This document shows, piece after piece, positions 26,501-39,700 of a stretch of DNA of 64,000 bases (position 1 is the first letter of the stretch; each line of letters begins with the position of its first letter). The notes under the pieces were generated by a model. It saw only the letters and a list, made by a program, of their open reading frames with translations, was not told the DNA's origin and ran no database searches. Where the stretch lies: contig CM046842.1 in NCBI GenBank assembly GCA_025618425.1, positions 34,203,688 through 34,267,687 on the forward strand, in the 5' to 3' direction. Source of the stretch: Heliocidaris tuberculata. Taxonomy: Eukaryota > Echinodermata > Echinoidea > Camarodonta > Echinometridae. The position numbers and the translations under genes are program-made.

Positions 26501-29500
26501 AGGAGAAACGTTGCCCTCTTAGAGCTAGTCTTCCTTGCGAGACACGCGAAAGTAAAGAAAAAAGCATTATTCGTTGCTAAGATAGTTTAGACTATACATC
26601 GGCAGTTCTTCTTCTTCTTCTTCTTCTTCTTCTTCTTCTTCTTCTTCTTCTTCTTCTTCTTTTTTTATGGGGGATTGGGGGCAGGAGATATTTCTCATAT
26701 TAGTCCACCGGGGAGGGAGGATGAGGCCAGACACCCTCTGAAAATATTCTGAAGTCGTTTTCCAATCTCGTTTCATTGGTTATAGCATGAAGCAACAATA
26801 TGGCAACTAACAAGGCAAGCCATCACTCTTTTAATGTGTTATGCGCCGGATACCCGTTGGTTAATCCTTAGGTAAACAGGCGGTTTTCCAGTGGTCATGA
26901 CAACGGGTCCACGGAGGTCATGACCCTTAATTAACACAACAGATGGGGGATAAGAGCTTGAGTTAGTGTCCATGCAGAAGAAGTTTGTATACTTTGCATG
27001 CACTAGCTAGCTTTCACTATATAGTAAACGTGAGCTGTACATGTTGAGAGTTCTCCCGATCTAAATCATCAACTTGATTCTCTGTCCTCCTTTCATTACG
27101 GGGTATTGATGAATAAAGTTAATTTCTTACAACAAAATGTTAGTCTAGCTTGCGAGACTAACATTTTGTTAGAAGAAACGTTGTCCTCTTAGAGCTAGTC
27201 TTCCTTGCGAGACACGCGAAAGTAAAGAAAAAAGCATTATTCGTTGCTAAGATAGTTCAGACTACTTCGCCAGTTGCAAAAAGGCTTCGATCTTTCTTAA
27301 CAACACATCGATCGATGATTTTCTTCGTAGAAGAAACGTTGCCCTCGTAGAGCTAGTCTTCCTTGCGAGACACGTGAAAGCAAAAAAAAAAAGCATTATT
27401 CGTTGCTAAGATAGTTCAGACTACTTCGCCAGTTGCAAAAAGGCTTCGATCTTTCTTAACAACACATCGATCGATGATTTTCTTCGTAGAAGAAACGTTG
27501 CCCTCTTAGAGCTAGTCTTCCTTGCGAGACACGCGAAAGTAAAAAAAAAAGCATTATTCGTTGCTAAGATAGTTCAGACTACTTCGCCAGTTGCAAAAAG
27601 GCTTTGATCTTTCTTTACAACACATCGATCGATGATTTTCTTCGTAGAAGAAACGTTGCCCTCTTAGAGCTAGTCTTCCTTGCGAGACACGCAAAAGTAA
27701 AGAAAAAAAGCATTATTCGTTGCTAAGATAGTTCAGACTACTTCGCAAGTTGCAAAAAGGCTTCGATCTTTCTTTACAACACATCGATCGATGATTTTCT
27801 TCGTAGAAGAAACGTTGCCCTCTTAGAGCTAGTCTTCCTTGCGAGACACGCGAAAGTAAAGAAAAAAGCATTATTCGTTGCTAAGATAGTTCAGACTACT
27901 TCGCCAGTTGCAAAAAGGCTTCGATCTTTCTTTACAACACATCGATCGATGATTTTCTTCGTAGAAGAAACGTTGCCCTCGTAGAGCTAGTCTTCCTTGC
28001 GAGACACGCGAAAGTAAAAAAAAAAGCATTATTCGTTGCTAAGATAGTTCAGACTACTTCACCAGTTGCAAAAAGGCTTCGATCTTTCTTTACAACACAT
28101 CGATCGATGATTTTCTTCGTAGAAGAAACGTTGCCCTCTTAGAGCTAGTCTTCCTTGCGAGACACGCGAAAGTAAAGAAAAAAGCATTATTCGTTGCTAA
28201 GATAGTTCAGACTACTTCGCCAGTTGCAAAAAGGCTTCGATCTTTCTTTACAACACATCGATCGATGATTTTCTTCGTAGAAGAAACGTTGCCCTCTTAG
28301 AGCTAGTCTTCCTTGCGAGACACGCGAAAGTAAAGAAAAAAGCATTATTCGTTGCTAAGATAGTTCAGACTACTTCACCAGTTGCAAAAAGGCTTCGATC
28401 TTTCTTTACAACACATCGATCGATGATTTTCTTCGTAGGAGAAACGTTGCCCTCTTAGAGCTAGTCTTCCTTGCGAGACACGCGAAAGTAAAGAAAAAAG
28501 CATTATTCGTTGCTAAGATAGTTTAGACTATACATCGGCAGTTCTTCTTCTTCTTCTTCTTCTTCTTCTTCTTCTTCTTCTTCTTCTTCTTCTTCTTTTT
28601 TTATGGGGGATTGGGGGCAGGAGATATTTCTCATATTAGTCCACCGGAGAGGGAGGATGAGGCCAGACACCCTCTGAAAATATTCTGAAGTCGTTTTCCA
28701 ATCTCGTTTCATTGGTTATAGCATGAAGCAACAATATGGCAACTAACAAGGCAAGCCATCACTCTTTTAATGTGTTATGCGCCGGATACCCGTTGGTTAA
28801 TCCTTAGGTAAACAGGCGGTTTTCCAGTGGTCATGACAACGGGTCCACGGAGGTCATGACCCTTAATTAACACAACAGATGGGGGATAAGAGCTTGAGTT
28901 AGTGTCCATGCAGAAGAAGTTTGTATACTTTGCATGCACTAGCTAGCTTTCACTATATAGTAAACGTGAGCTGTACATGTTGAGAGTTCTCCCGATCTAA
29001 ATCATCAACTTGATTCTCTGTCCTCCTTTCATTACGGGGTATTGATGAATAAAGTTAATTTCTTACAACAAAATGTTAGTCTAGCTTGCGAGACTAACAT
29101 TTTGTTAGAAGAAACGTTGTCCTCTTAGAGCTAGTCTTCCTTGCGAGACACGCGAAAGTAAAGAAAAAAGCATTATTCGTTGCTAAGATAGTTCAGACTA
29201 CTTCGCCAGTTGCAAAAAGGCTTCGATCTTTCTTAACAACACATCGATCGATGATTTTCTTCGTAGAAGAAACGTTGCCCTCGTAGAGCTAGTCTTCCTT
29301 GCGAGACACGCGAAAGTAAAAAAAAAAGCATTATTCGTTGCTAAGATAGTTCAGACTACTTCGCCAGTTGCAAAAAGGCTTCGATCTTTCTTTACAACAC
29401 ATCGATCGATGATTTTCTTCGTAGAAGAAACGTTGCCCTCTTAGAGCTAGTCTTCCTTGCGAGACACGCGAAAGTAAAGAAAAAAGCATTATTCGTTGCT

Positions 29501-32390
29501 AAGATAGTTCAGACTACTTCGCCAGTTGCAAAAAGACTTTGATCTTTCTTTACAACACATCGATCGATGATTTTCTTCGTAGAAGAAACGTTGCCCTCTT
29601 AGAGCTAGTCTTCCTTGCGAGACACGCAAAAGTAAAGAAAAAAAGCATTATTCGTTGCTAAGATAGTTCAGACTACTTCGCAAGTTGCAAAAAGGCTTCG
29701 ATCTTTCTTTACAACACATCGATCGATGATTTTCTTCGTAGAAGAAACGTTGCCCTCTTAGAGCTAGTCTTCCTTGCGAGACACGCGAAAGTAAAGAAAA
29801 AAGCATTATTCGTTGCTAAGATAGTTCAGACTACTTCGCCAGTTGCAAAAAGGCTTCGATCTTTCTTTACAACACATCGATCGATGATTTTCTTCGTAGA
29901 AGAAACGTTGCCCTCGTAGAGCTAGTCTTCCTTGCGAGACACGCGAAAGTAAAAAAAAAAGCATTATTCGTTGCTAAGATAGTTCAGACTACTTCACCAG
30001 TTGCAAAAAGGCTTCGATCTTTCTTTACAACACATCGATCGATGATTTTCTTCGTAGAAGAAACGTTGCCCTCTTAGAGCTAGTCTTCCTTGCGAGACAC
30101 GCGAAAGTAAAGAAAAAAGCATTATTCGTTGCTAAGATAGTTCAGACTACTTCGCCAGTTGCAAAAAGGCTTCGATCTTTCTTTACAACACATCGATCGA
30201 TGATTTTCTTCGTAGAAGAAACGTTGCCCTCTTAGAGCTAGTCTTCCTTGCGAGACACGCGAAAGTAAAGAAAAAAGCATTATTCGTTGCTAAGATAGTT
30301 CAGACTACTTCACCAGTTGCAAAAAGGCTTCGATCTTTCTTTACAACACATCGATCGATGATTTTCTTCGTAGGAGAAACGTTGCCCTCTTAGAGCTAGT
30401 CTTCCTTGCGAGACACGCGAAAGTAAAGAAAAAAGCATTATTCGTTGCTAAGATAGTTTAGACTATACATCGGCAGTTCTTCTTCTTCTTCTTCTTCTTC
30501 TTCTTCTTCTTCTTCTTCTTCTTCTTCTTCTTTTTTTATGGGGGATTGGGGGCAGGAGATATTTCTCATATTAGTCCACCGGAGAGGGAGGATGAGGCCA
30601 GACACCCTCTGAAAATATTCTGAAGTCGTTTTCCAATCTCGTTTCATTGGTTATAGCATGAAGCAACAATATGGCAACTAACAAGGCAAGCCATCACTCT
30701 TTTAATGTGTTATGCGCCGGATACCCGTTGGTTAATCCTTAGGTAAACAGGCGGTTTTCCAGTGGTCATGACAACGGGTCCACGGAGGTCATGACCCTTA
30801 ATTAACACAACAGATGGGGGATAAGAGCTTGAGTTAGTGTCCATGCAGAAGAAGTTTGTATACTTTGCATGCACTAGCTAGCTTTCACTATATAGTAAAC
30901 GTGAGCTGTACATGTTGAGAGTTCTCCCGATCTAAATCATCAACTTGATTCTCTGTCCTCCTTTCATTACGGGGTATTGATGAATAAAGTTAATTTCTTA
31001 CAACAAAATGTTAGTCTAGCTTGCGAGACTAACATTTTGTTAGAAGAAACGTTGTCCTCTTAGAGCTAGTCTTCCTTGCGAGACACGCGAAAGTAAAGAA
31101 AAAAGCATTATTCGTTGCTAAGATAGTTCAGACTACTTCGCCAGTTGCAAAAAGGCTTCGATCTTTCTTAACAACACATCGATCGATGATTTTCTTCGTA
31201 GAAGAAACGTTGCCCTCGTAGAGCTAGTCTTCCTTGCGAGACACGCGAAAGTAAAAAAAAAAGCATTATTCGTTGCTAAGATAGTTCAGACTACTTCGCC
31301 AGTTGCAAAAAGGCTTCGATCTTTCTTTACAACACATCGATCGATGATTTTCTTCGTAGAAGAAACGTTGCCCTCTTAGAGCTAGTCTTCCTTGCGAGAC
31401 ACGCGAAAGTAAAGAAAAAAGCATTATTCGTTGCTAAGATAGTTCAGACTACTTCGCCAGTTGCAAAAAGACTTTGATCTTTCTTTACAACACATCGATC
31501 GATGATTTTCTTCGTAGAAGAAACGTTGCCCTCTTAGAGCTAGTCTTCCTTGCGAGACACGCAAAAGTAAAGAAAAAAGCATTATTCGTTGCTAAGATAG
31601 TTCAGACTACTTCGCAAGTTGCAAAAAGGCTTCGATCTTTCTTTACAACACATCGATCGATGATTTTCTTCGTAGAAGAAATGTTGCCCTCTTAGAGCTA
31701 GTCTTCCTTGCGAGACACGCGAAAGTAAAGAAAAAAGCATTATTCGTTGCTAAGATAGTTCAGACTACTTCGCCAGTTGCAAAAAGGCTTCGATCTTTCT
31801 TTACAACACATCGATCGATGATTTTCTTCTTAGGAGAAACGTTGCCCTCTTAGAGCTAGTCTTCCTTGCGAGACACGCGAAAGTAAAGAAAAAAGCATTA
31901 TTCGTTGCTAAGATAGTTCAGACTACTTCGCCAGTTGCAAAAAGACTTTGATCTTTCTTTACAACACATCGATCGATGATTTTCTTCGTAGAAGAAACGT
32001 TGCCCTCTTAGAGCTAGTCTTCCTTGCGAGACACGCGAAAGTAAAGAAAAAAGCATTATTCGTTGCTAAGATAGTTCAGACTACTTCGCCAGTTGCAAAA
32101 AGGCTTCGATCTTTCTTTACAACACATCGATCGATGATTTTCTTCGTAGAAGAAACGTTGCCCTCTTAGAGCTAGTCTTCCTTGCGAGACACGCGAAAGT
32201 AAAGAAAAAAGCATTATTCGTTGCTAAGATAGTTCAGACTACTTCGCCAGTTGCAAAAAGGCTTCGATCTTTCTTTACAACACATCGATCGATGATTTTC
32301 TTCGTAGGAGAAACGTTGCCCTCTAAGAGCTAGTCTTCCTTGCGAGACACGCGAAAGTAAAGAAAAAAGCATTATTCGTTGCTAAGATAG
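14530..32390 (+). repeat. Satellite A higher-order array (158-bp monomers with ~590-bp spacers)
   Basis: Tandem ~158-bp monomers, about 75-80 in all. Each contains the palindrome CATCGATCGATG, the small hairpin TTTCTTCGTAGAAGAAA, and the segment CTTGCGAGACACGCGAAAG. Blocks of about 6.5, 8.5 or 11.5 monomers alternate with a ~590-bp spacer. Spacer-to-spacer distances from 14592 onward are about 2433, 1948, 2408, 1946, 1621, 1619, 1936, 1935 and 1934 bp; the steps are close to multiples of the monomer. Recurrent 73-codon frames in neighbouring monomers and 65-77-codon frames across the spacers arise only from the repeat and are not genes. Confidence 0.95.
14600..15205 (+). repeat. First spacer of the satellite A array
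   Basis: Representative spacer. It holds in order a (TTC)n tract (about 24 units, the longest of the series), a G-rich ATGGGGGATTGGGGGCAGG stretch, about 450 bp of unique-looking sequence, and at the end the hairpin ACAAAATGTTAGTCT / AGACTAACATTTTGT around an 8-base loop AGCTTGCG. Further spacers start near 17040, 18985, 21395, 23340, 24965, 26580, 28515, 30455 and 32385. Confidence 0.9.
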
Positions 32391-33185
32391 TTTAGACTGT
32401 ACATCGGCAGTTCTTCTTCTTCTTCTTCTTCTTCTTCTTCTTCTTCTTTTTTTATAGGGGATTGGGGGCAGGAGATATTTCTCATATTAGTCCACCGGGG
32501 AGGGAGGAGGAGGATGAGGCCGGACACCCTCTGAAAATATTCTGAAGTCGTTTTCCAATCTCGTTTCATTGGTTATAGCATGAAGCAACAATATGGCAAC
32601 TAACAAGGCAAGCCATCACTCTTTTAATGTATTATGCGCCGGATACCAGTTGGTTAATCCTTGGGTAAACAGGCGGTTTTCCAGTGGTCATAACAACGGG
32701 TCCACGGAGGTCATGACCCTTAATTAACACAGCAGATGGGGGATAAGAGCTTGAGTTAGTGTCCATGCAGAAGAAGTTTGTATACTTTGCATGCACTATC
32801 TAGCTTTGACTATATAGTATACATGAGCTGTACATGTTGGGAGTTCTCCTAATCTAAATCATCAACTTGATTTTCTGTCCTCCTTTCATTACGGGGTATT
32901 GATGAATAAAGTTAATTTCTTACAACAAAATGTTAGTCTAGCTTGCGAGACACGCGAAAGTAAACAACGCATCATTCGTTGCCAAGATAGTTTAGACTAC
33001 ATCACCAGTTGCAAAAAGATACATCTACATAAGAGTGTAGGCCAACCCAGTATAGCATATCCATATTTTAAATTTTTAAATTTCAGAGAAATGATCTTTG
33101 ATAGATATCTCATCGAATTAGGGCTGCTCATTGATGCACCGAAAGGAATAAAGGGGTCTATGGAGCCCCCAATCTCGTAAAAATA
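32385..33185 (+). repeat. Terminal spacer and satellite A-to-B junction
   Basis: Last spacer of the array, with a short (TTC)n tract of about 12 units. Unlike the internal spacers it lacks the inverted hairpin arm: after the left arm it reads on as CTTGCGAGACACGCGAAAGTAAACAACGC, i.e. as an ordinary monomer-like sequence. A short linker (about 33015-33080) leads into satellite B. The whole stretch is duplicated in inverted orientation at 1-830. The 93-codon frame at 32899-33180 crosses three repeat types and is not a gene. Confidence 0.85.
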
Positions 33186-36100
33186 TTCACCGAATGGAAG
33201 TTTTTTATTCTATTGAAATTCCAAATTATTCGACAAGGGGGCGCTTGATGTGGCCCCGCTAGCTCAGATTTTCTTTCAATCTCTTTAAATTTCACAGAAA
33301 TGATCTTTGATAGATATCTCATCGAATTCGGGGTGCACATTGATGCACAGAAAGGAATAAAGGGGTCTATGGAGCCCCCAAACTCGTAAAAATGTTCACC
33401 GAATTAAAGTTTTTTATTCTAGTGAAATTTCAAATTTTTCGAGAGGGGGGCGCTCGAAGTGGCCCCGCTAGCTCAGATTTTCTTTAAATCTCTTTAAATT
33501 TCACAGAAATGATCTTTGATAGATATCTCATCGATTTGGGGGTGCACATTGATGCACAGAAAGGAATAAAGGGGTCTATGGAGCCCCCAAACTCGTAAAA
33601 ATGTTCACCGAATTAAAGTTTTTTATTCTAGTGAAATTTCAAATTATTCGACATGGGACGCTCGAAGTGGCCCCGCTAGCTCAGATTTTCTTTCAATCTC
33701 TTTAATTTTCACAGAAATGATCTTTGATAGATATCGCGTCGAAAACAGGGGTGCTCATTGATGCACAGAAAGCGTTAAAGGGGTCTATGGAGCCCCCAAA
33801 TCGGTACAAAATATTCACCGAATTGACACTTGATAAGGCGGAATTTCCAGATTATTCGACAAGGGGTCGCTTGATGTGTCCCCGCTAGCTCAGATTTTCT
33901 TTAAATCTCTTTAAATTTCACAGAAATGATCTTTGATAGATATCTCATCGAATTCGGGGTGCCCATTGATGCACAGAAAGGGATAAAGGGGTCTATGGAG
34001 CCCCCAAACTGGTAAAAATATTCACCGAATTGAAGTTTTTTATTCTATTGACATTCCAAATTATTCGACAAGGGGGCGCTCGAAGTGGCCCCGCTAGCTC
34101 AGATTTTCTTTCAATCTCTTTAATTTCACAGAAATGATCTTTGACAGATATCTCATCCATTTGGGGTGCACATTGAGGCACAGAAAGGAATAAAGAGGTC
34201 TATGGAGCCCCCAAACTCGTAAAAATATTTACCGAATTAAAGTTTTTTATTCTAGTGAAATTTCAAATTATTCGACATGGGACGCTCGAAGTGGCCCCGC
34301 CAGCTCAGATTTTTTTTAAATCTCTTTAAATTTCACAGAAATGATCTTTGATAGATATCTCATCGATTTGGGGGTGCACATTGATGCACAGAAAGGGATA
34401 AAGGGGTCTATGTAGCCCCCAAATCGGTAAAAAATATTCACCAAATTAACACTTGATAAGGCGGAATTTCCAGATTATTCGACAAGGGGGCGCTTGATGT
34501 GGCCCCGCTAGCTCAGATTTACTTTAAATCTCTTTAAATTTCACAGAAATGATCTTTGATAGATATCTCATCGAATTTGGGGTGCACATTGATGCACAGA
34601 AAGGGATTAAGGGGGCTATGGAGCCCCCAAAGTCGTAAAAATATTCACCAAATGGAACTTTTTTATTCTATTCAAATTCCAAATTATTCGACAAGCGGGC
34701 GCTCGAAGTGGCCCCGCTAGCTCAGATTTTCTTTAAATCTCTTTAAATTTCACAGAAATGATCTTTGATAGATATCTCATCGAATTCGGGGTGCACATTG
34801 ATGCACAGAAAGGAATTAAGGGGGCTATGGAGCCCCCAAAGTCGTAAAAATATTCACCGAATGGAAGTTTTTTATTCTATTCAAATTCCAAATTATTCGA
34901 CAAGCGGGCGCTCGAAGTGGCCCCGCTAGCTCAGATTTTCTTTAAATCTCTTTAAATTTCACAGAAATGATCTTTGATAGATATCTCATCGATTTGGGGG
35001 TGCACATTGATGCACAGAAAGGAATAAAAGGGTCTATGGAGCCCCCAACCTCCTAAAAATATTCACCGAGTTGAAGTTTTTTATTCTATTGAAATTCCAA
35101 ATTATTCGACATGGGGCGCTCGAAGAGGCCCCGCTAGCTCAGATTTTCTTTAAACTTTTTAAATTTCACAGAAATGATCTTTGATAGATATTTCATCGAA
35201 ATGGGGTGCACATTGATGCACACAAAGGGATAAAGGGGTCTATGGAGCCCCCAAGGTGGTAAAAAATATTTACCGAATTGACACTTGATAAGGCGGAATT
35301 TACAAATTATTCGACAAGGGGACGCTAGATGTGGCCCCGCTAGCTCAGATTTTCTTTAAATCTCTTTAAATTTCACAGAAATGATCTTTGATAAATATCT
35401 CATCGAAATGTGGGTGCACATTGATTCACAGAATGGGATAAAGGGGTATATGGAGCCCCCAAATCGGTAAAAAATATTCACCGAATTGACACTCGATAAG
35501 GCGGAATTTCCAAATTATTCGACAAGGGGGCGCTTAAAGTGGCCCCGCTAGCTCAGATTTTCTTTAAATCTCTTTAAATTTCACAGAAATGATCTTTGAT
35601 AGATATCTCATCGATTTGGGGGTGCACATTGATGCACAGAAAGGGATAAAGGGGTCTATGGAGCCCCCAAACTGGTAAAAATATTCACCGAATTGAAGTT
35701 TTTTCTTCTATTGAAATTCCAAATTAATCGACAGGGGGGCGCTCGAAGTGGCCCCGCTAGCTCAGATTTTCTTTAAATCTCTTCAAATTTCACAGAAATG
35801 ATCTTTGATAGATATCGCATCGAAATGGGGGTGCTCATTGATGCACAGAAAGGGTTAAAGGGTTCTATGGAGCCCCCAAATCGGTAAAAAATATTCACCG
35901 AATTGACACTTGATGAGGCGGAATTTCCAGATTATTCGACAAGGGGGCGCTTGATGTGGCCCCGCTAGCTCAGATTTTCTTTAAATCTCTTTACATTTCA
36001 CAGAAATGATCTTTGATAGATATCGCATCGAAATGGGGGTGCACATTGATGCACAGAAAGGGATAAAGGGGTCTATGGAGCCCCCAAATCGGTAAAAAAT

Positions 36101-38392
36101 ATTCACCGAATTGACACTTGATAAGGCGGAATTTCCAGATTATTCGACAAGGGGGCGCTTGATGTGGCCCCGCTAGCTCAGATTTTCTTTATATCTCTTT
36201 ACATTTCACAGAAATGATCTTTGATAGATATCTCATCGAATTAGGGCTGCTCATTGATGCACCGAAAGGGATAAAGGGGGCTATGGAGCCCCCAATCTCG
36301 TAAAAATATTCACCGAATGGAAGTTTTTTATTCTATTGAAATTCCAAATTATTCGACAAGGGGGCGCTCGAAGTGGCCCCGCCAGCTTAGATTTTCTTTC
36401 AATCTCTTTAAATTTCACAGAAATGATCTTTGATAGATATCTCATCGATTTGGGGGTGCGCATTGATGCACAGAATGGGATAAAGGGGTCTATGGAGCCC
36501 CCAAACTCGTAAAAATGTTCACCGAATTAAAGTTTTTTATTCTAGTGAAATTTCAAATTATTCGACATGGAACGCTCGAAGTGGCCCCGCTAGCTCAGAT
36601 TTTCTTTAAATCTCTTTAAATTTCACAGAAATGATCTTTGATAGATATCGCATCGATTTGGGGGTGCTCATTGATGCACAGAAAGGGATAAAGGGGTCTA
36701 TGGAGCCCCCAAACTGATAAAAATATTCATCGAATTGAAGTTTTTTATTCTATTGAAATTCCAAATTATTCGACAGGGAGGCGCTCGCAGTGGCCCCGCT
36801 AGCTCAGATTTTCTTTCAATCTCTTTAAATTTCACAGAAATGATCTTTGATAGATATCTCATCTATGTGGGGGTGCACATTGATGCACAGAAGGGAATAA
36901 AGGGGTCTATGGAGCCCCCAAACTCGTAAAAATGTTCACCGAATTAAAGTTTTTTATTCTAGTTAAATTTTAAATTATTCGACATGGGACGCTCGAAGTG
37001 GCCCCGCTAGCTCAGATTTTCTTTAAATCTCTTTAAATTTCACAGAAATGATCTTTGATAGATATCGCATCGATTTGGGGGTGCTCATTGATGCACAGAA
37101 AGGGATAAAGGGGTCTATGGAGCCCCCAAACTGATAAAAATATTCATCGAATTGAAGTTTTTTATTCTATTGAAATTCCAAATTATTGGACAAGCGGGCG
37201 CTAGATGTGGCCCCGCTAGCTCAGATTTTCTTTAAATCTCTTTAAATTTCACAGAAAGGATCTTTGATAGATATTTCATCGAAATGAGGGTGCACATTGA
37301 TGCACAGAAAGGGATAAAGGGGTCTATGGAGCCGCCAAACTCGTAAAAATATTCACCGAATTGACACTCGATAAGGCGGAATTTCCAAACTATTCGACAA
37401 GGGGGCGCTTGATGTGGCCCTGCTAGCTCAGAATTTCTTTAAATCTCTTTAAATTTCACAGAAATGATCTTTGATAGATATCTCATCCATTTTGGGTGCA
37501 CATTGATGCACAGAAAGGAATAAAGGGGTCTATGGAGCCCCCAAACTCGTAAAAATATTCACCGAGTTGAAGTTTTTTATTCTATTCAAATTCAAAATTA
37601 TTCGACAGGGGGGCGCTCGAAGTGGCCCCGCCAGCTCAGATTTTCTTTAAATCTCTTTAAATTTCACAGAAATGATCTTTGATAGATATCTCATCGATTT
37701 GGGGATGCACATTGATGCACAGAAAGGAATAAAGGGGTCTATGGAGCCCCCAAACTCCTAAAAATATTCACCGAGTTTAAGTTTTTTATTCTATTGAAAT
37801 TCCAAATTATTCGACATGGGGGCGCTCGAAGTGGCCCCGCTAGCTCAGATTTTCTTTAAAACTCTTTAAATTTCACAGAAAGGATCTTTGATAGATATTT
37901 CATCGAAATGGGGGTGCTCATTGATGCACAGAAAGGGATAAAGGGGTCTATGGAGCCCCCAAAGTGGTAAAAAATATTCACCGAATTGACACTTGATAAG
38001 GCGGAATTTACAAATTATTCGACAAGGGGACGCTAGATGTGGCCCCGCTAGCTCAGATTTTCTTTAAATCTCTTTAAATTTCACAGAAATGATCTTTGAT
38101 AAATATCTCATCGAAATGGGGGTGCACATTGATTCACAGAATGGGATAAAGGGGTATATGGAGCCCCCAAATCGGTAAAAAATATTCACCGAATTGACAC
38201 TCGATAAGGCGGAATTTCCAAATTATTCGACAATGGGGCGCTTGATGTGGCCCCGCTAGCTCAGATTTTCTTTAAATCTCTTTAAATTTCACAGAAATGA
38301 TCTTTGATAGATATCTCATCGAATTCGGGGTGCACATTGATGCACAGAAAGGGATAAAGGGGTCTATGGAGCCCCCACACTGGTAATATCTC
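33185..38392 (+). repeat. Satellite B array, ~209-bp unit, about 25 copies
   Basis: Unit landmarks: GGTCTATGGAGCCCCC recurs at about 33371, 33580, 33789 and 33997, and so on. Each unit also carries ATGATCTTTGATAGATATC, TGCACATTGATGCACAG and GTGGCCCCGCTAGCTCAG. Two subtypes are intermingled. One has TTTTTTATTCTATTGAAATTCC between the conserved blocks; the other has TGACACTTGATAAGGCGGAA. Copies differ by scattered substitutions, so this array is older or less homogenised than satellite A. Short open frames here are repeat artefacts. Confidence 0.93.
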
Positions 38393-38800
38393 ACTGTGCC
38401 CTGGGGCTGTGCGCTCACTTCAGGTTGGTCATGAACCAAAGCAACAATATGGCAACTAACAAGGCAAGCCATCACTCTTTTAATGTGTTATGCGCCGGAT
38501 ACCCGTTGGTTAATCCTTGGATAAACAGGCGGTTTTCCAGTGGTCATGACAACGGGTTCATGGAGATCATGACCCTTAATTAACACAACAGATGGGGGAT
38601 AAGAGCTTGAGTTAGTGTCCATGCAGAAGAAGTTTGTATACTTTGCATGCACTAGCTAGCTTTGACTATATAGTAAACATGAGCTGTACATGTTGGGAGT
38701 TCTCCTAATCTAAATCATCAACTTGATTCTCTGTCCTCCTTTCATTACGGGGTATTGATGAATAATGTTAATACATTTCTTACAACAAAATGTTAGTCTA
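38393..38800 (+). repeat. Diverged spacer copy beyond satellite B
   Basis: After a junction with about 40 bp of other sequence, this repeats the spacer from GCAACAATATGGCAACTAAC to the start of the hairpin arm, without the (TTC)n part and without the inverted arm. Several substitutions separate it from the internal spacers. Confidence 0.85.
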
Positions 38801-39700
38801 GCTTGCGAGACACGCGAAAGTAAACAACGCATAATTCGTTGCAAAGATAGTTTAGACTACATCGATCTTTCTTTTATACAACACATCGATCGATGATTTT
38901 TTTCGTAGAAGAAACTTTGCCCTCTTAGAGCTAGTCTTCCTTGCGAGACACGCGAAAGTAAAAAAAAAAAGCATTATTCGTTGCTAAGATAGTTCAGACT
39001 AAATCGCCAGTTGCAAAAAGGCTTCGATCTTTCTTTACAACATATCGATCGATGATTTTCTTCGTAGAAGAAACTTTGCCCTCTTAGAGCTAGTCTTCCT
39101 TGCGAGACACGCGAAAGTAAAGAAAAAAAGCATTATTCGTTGCTAAGATAGTTTAGACTATACATCGCCAGTTGCAAAAAGATACATCGATGTTTAGTTA
39201 CAACACATCGATCGATGATTTTCTTCGTAGAAGTAACGTTGCCCTCTTATAGAGCTAGTCTTCCTTGCGAGACACGCGAAAGTAAAAAAAAAAAGCATTA
39301 TTCGTTGCTAAGATAGTTCAGACTAAATCGCCAGTTGCAAAAAGGCTTCGATCTTTCTTTACAACACATCGATCGATGATTTTCTTCGTAGAAGAAACTT
39401 TGCCCTCTTAGAGCTAGTCTTCCTTGCGAGACACGCGAAAGTAAAGAAAAAAAGCATTATTCGTTGCTAAGATAGTTTAGACTATACATCGCCAGTTGCA
39501 AAAAGATACATCGATGTTTAGTTACAACACATCGATCGATGATTTTCTTCGTAGAAGTAACGTTGCCCTCTTATAGAGCTAGTCTTCCTTGCAAGACACG
39601 CAAAAGTAAAGAAAAAAGCATTATTCGTTGCTAAGATAGTTTAGACTAAATCGCCAGTTGCAAAAAGATACATCGATGTTTAGTTACAACTCATAGATGA
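38800..39700 (+). repeat. Diverged satellite A monomers
   Basis: About five to six older monomers. Two carry an alternative segment GATACATCGATGTTTAGTTAC in place of the usual GGCTTCGATCTTTCTTTAC, so a ~300-bp dimer repeats at about 38890-39230 and 39230-39540. The array fades out at about 39700. Confidence 0.85.

Noticed and set aside
15653..32169. Recurrent 73-codon frames starting MIFLYNTSIDDFL
   Set aside because: They span two neighbouring 158-bp monomers. The monomer length is not a multiple of three, so the frame cannot continue, and they occur only where one variant base creates a TTG.
14592..32569. Repeated frames of 65-77 codons with a poly-glutamate run
   Set aside because: They are the (TTC)n tract of each satellite spacer read on the minus strand; the run length simply follows the microsatellite and the flanks are non-coding repeat.
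32899..33180. 93-codon frame conserved in two places
   Set aside because: Conservation is explained by the inverted duplication; the frame crosses spacer, linker and satellite B.
14530..38392. CRISPR-like array
   Set aside because: The repeats are contiguous 158- and 209-bp satellites without variable spacers, in an intron-bearing genome.
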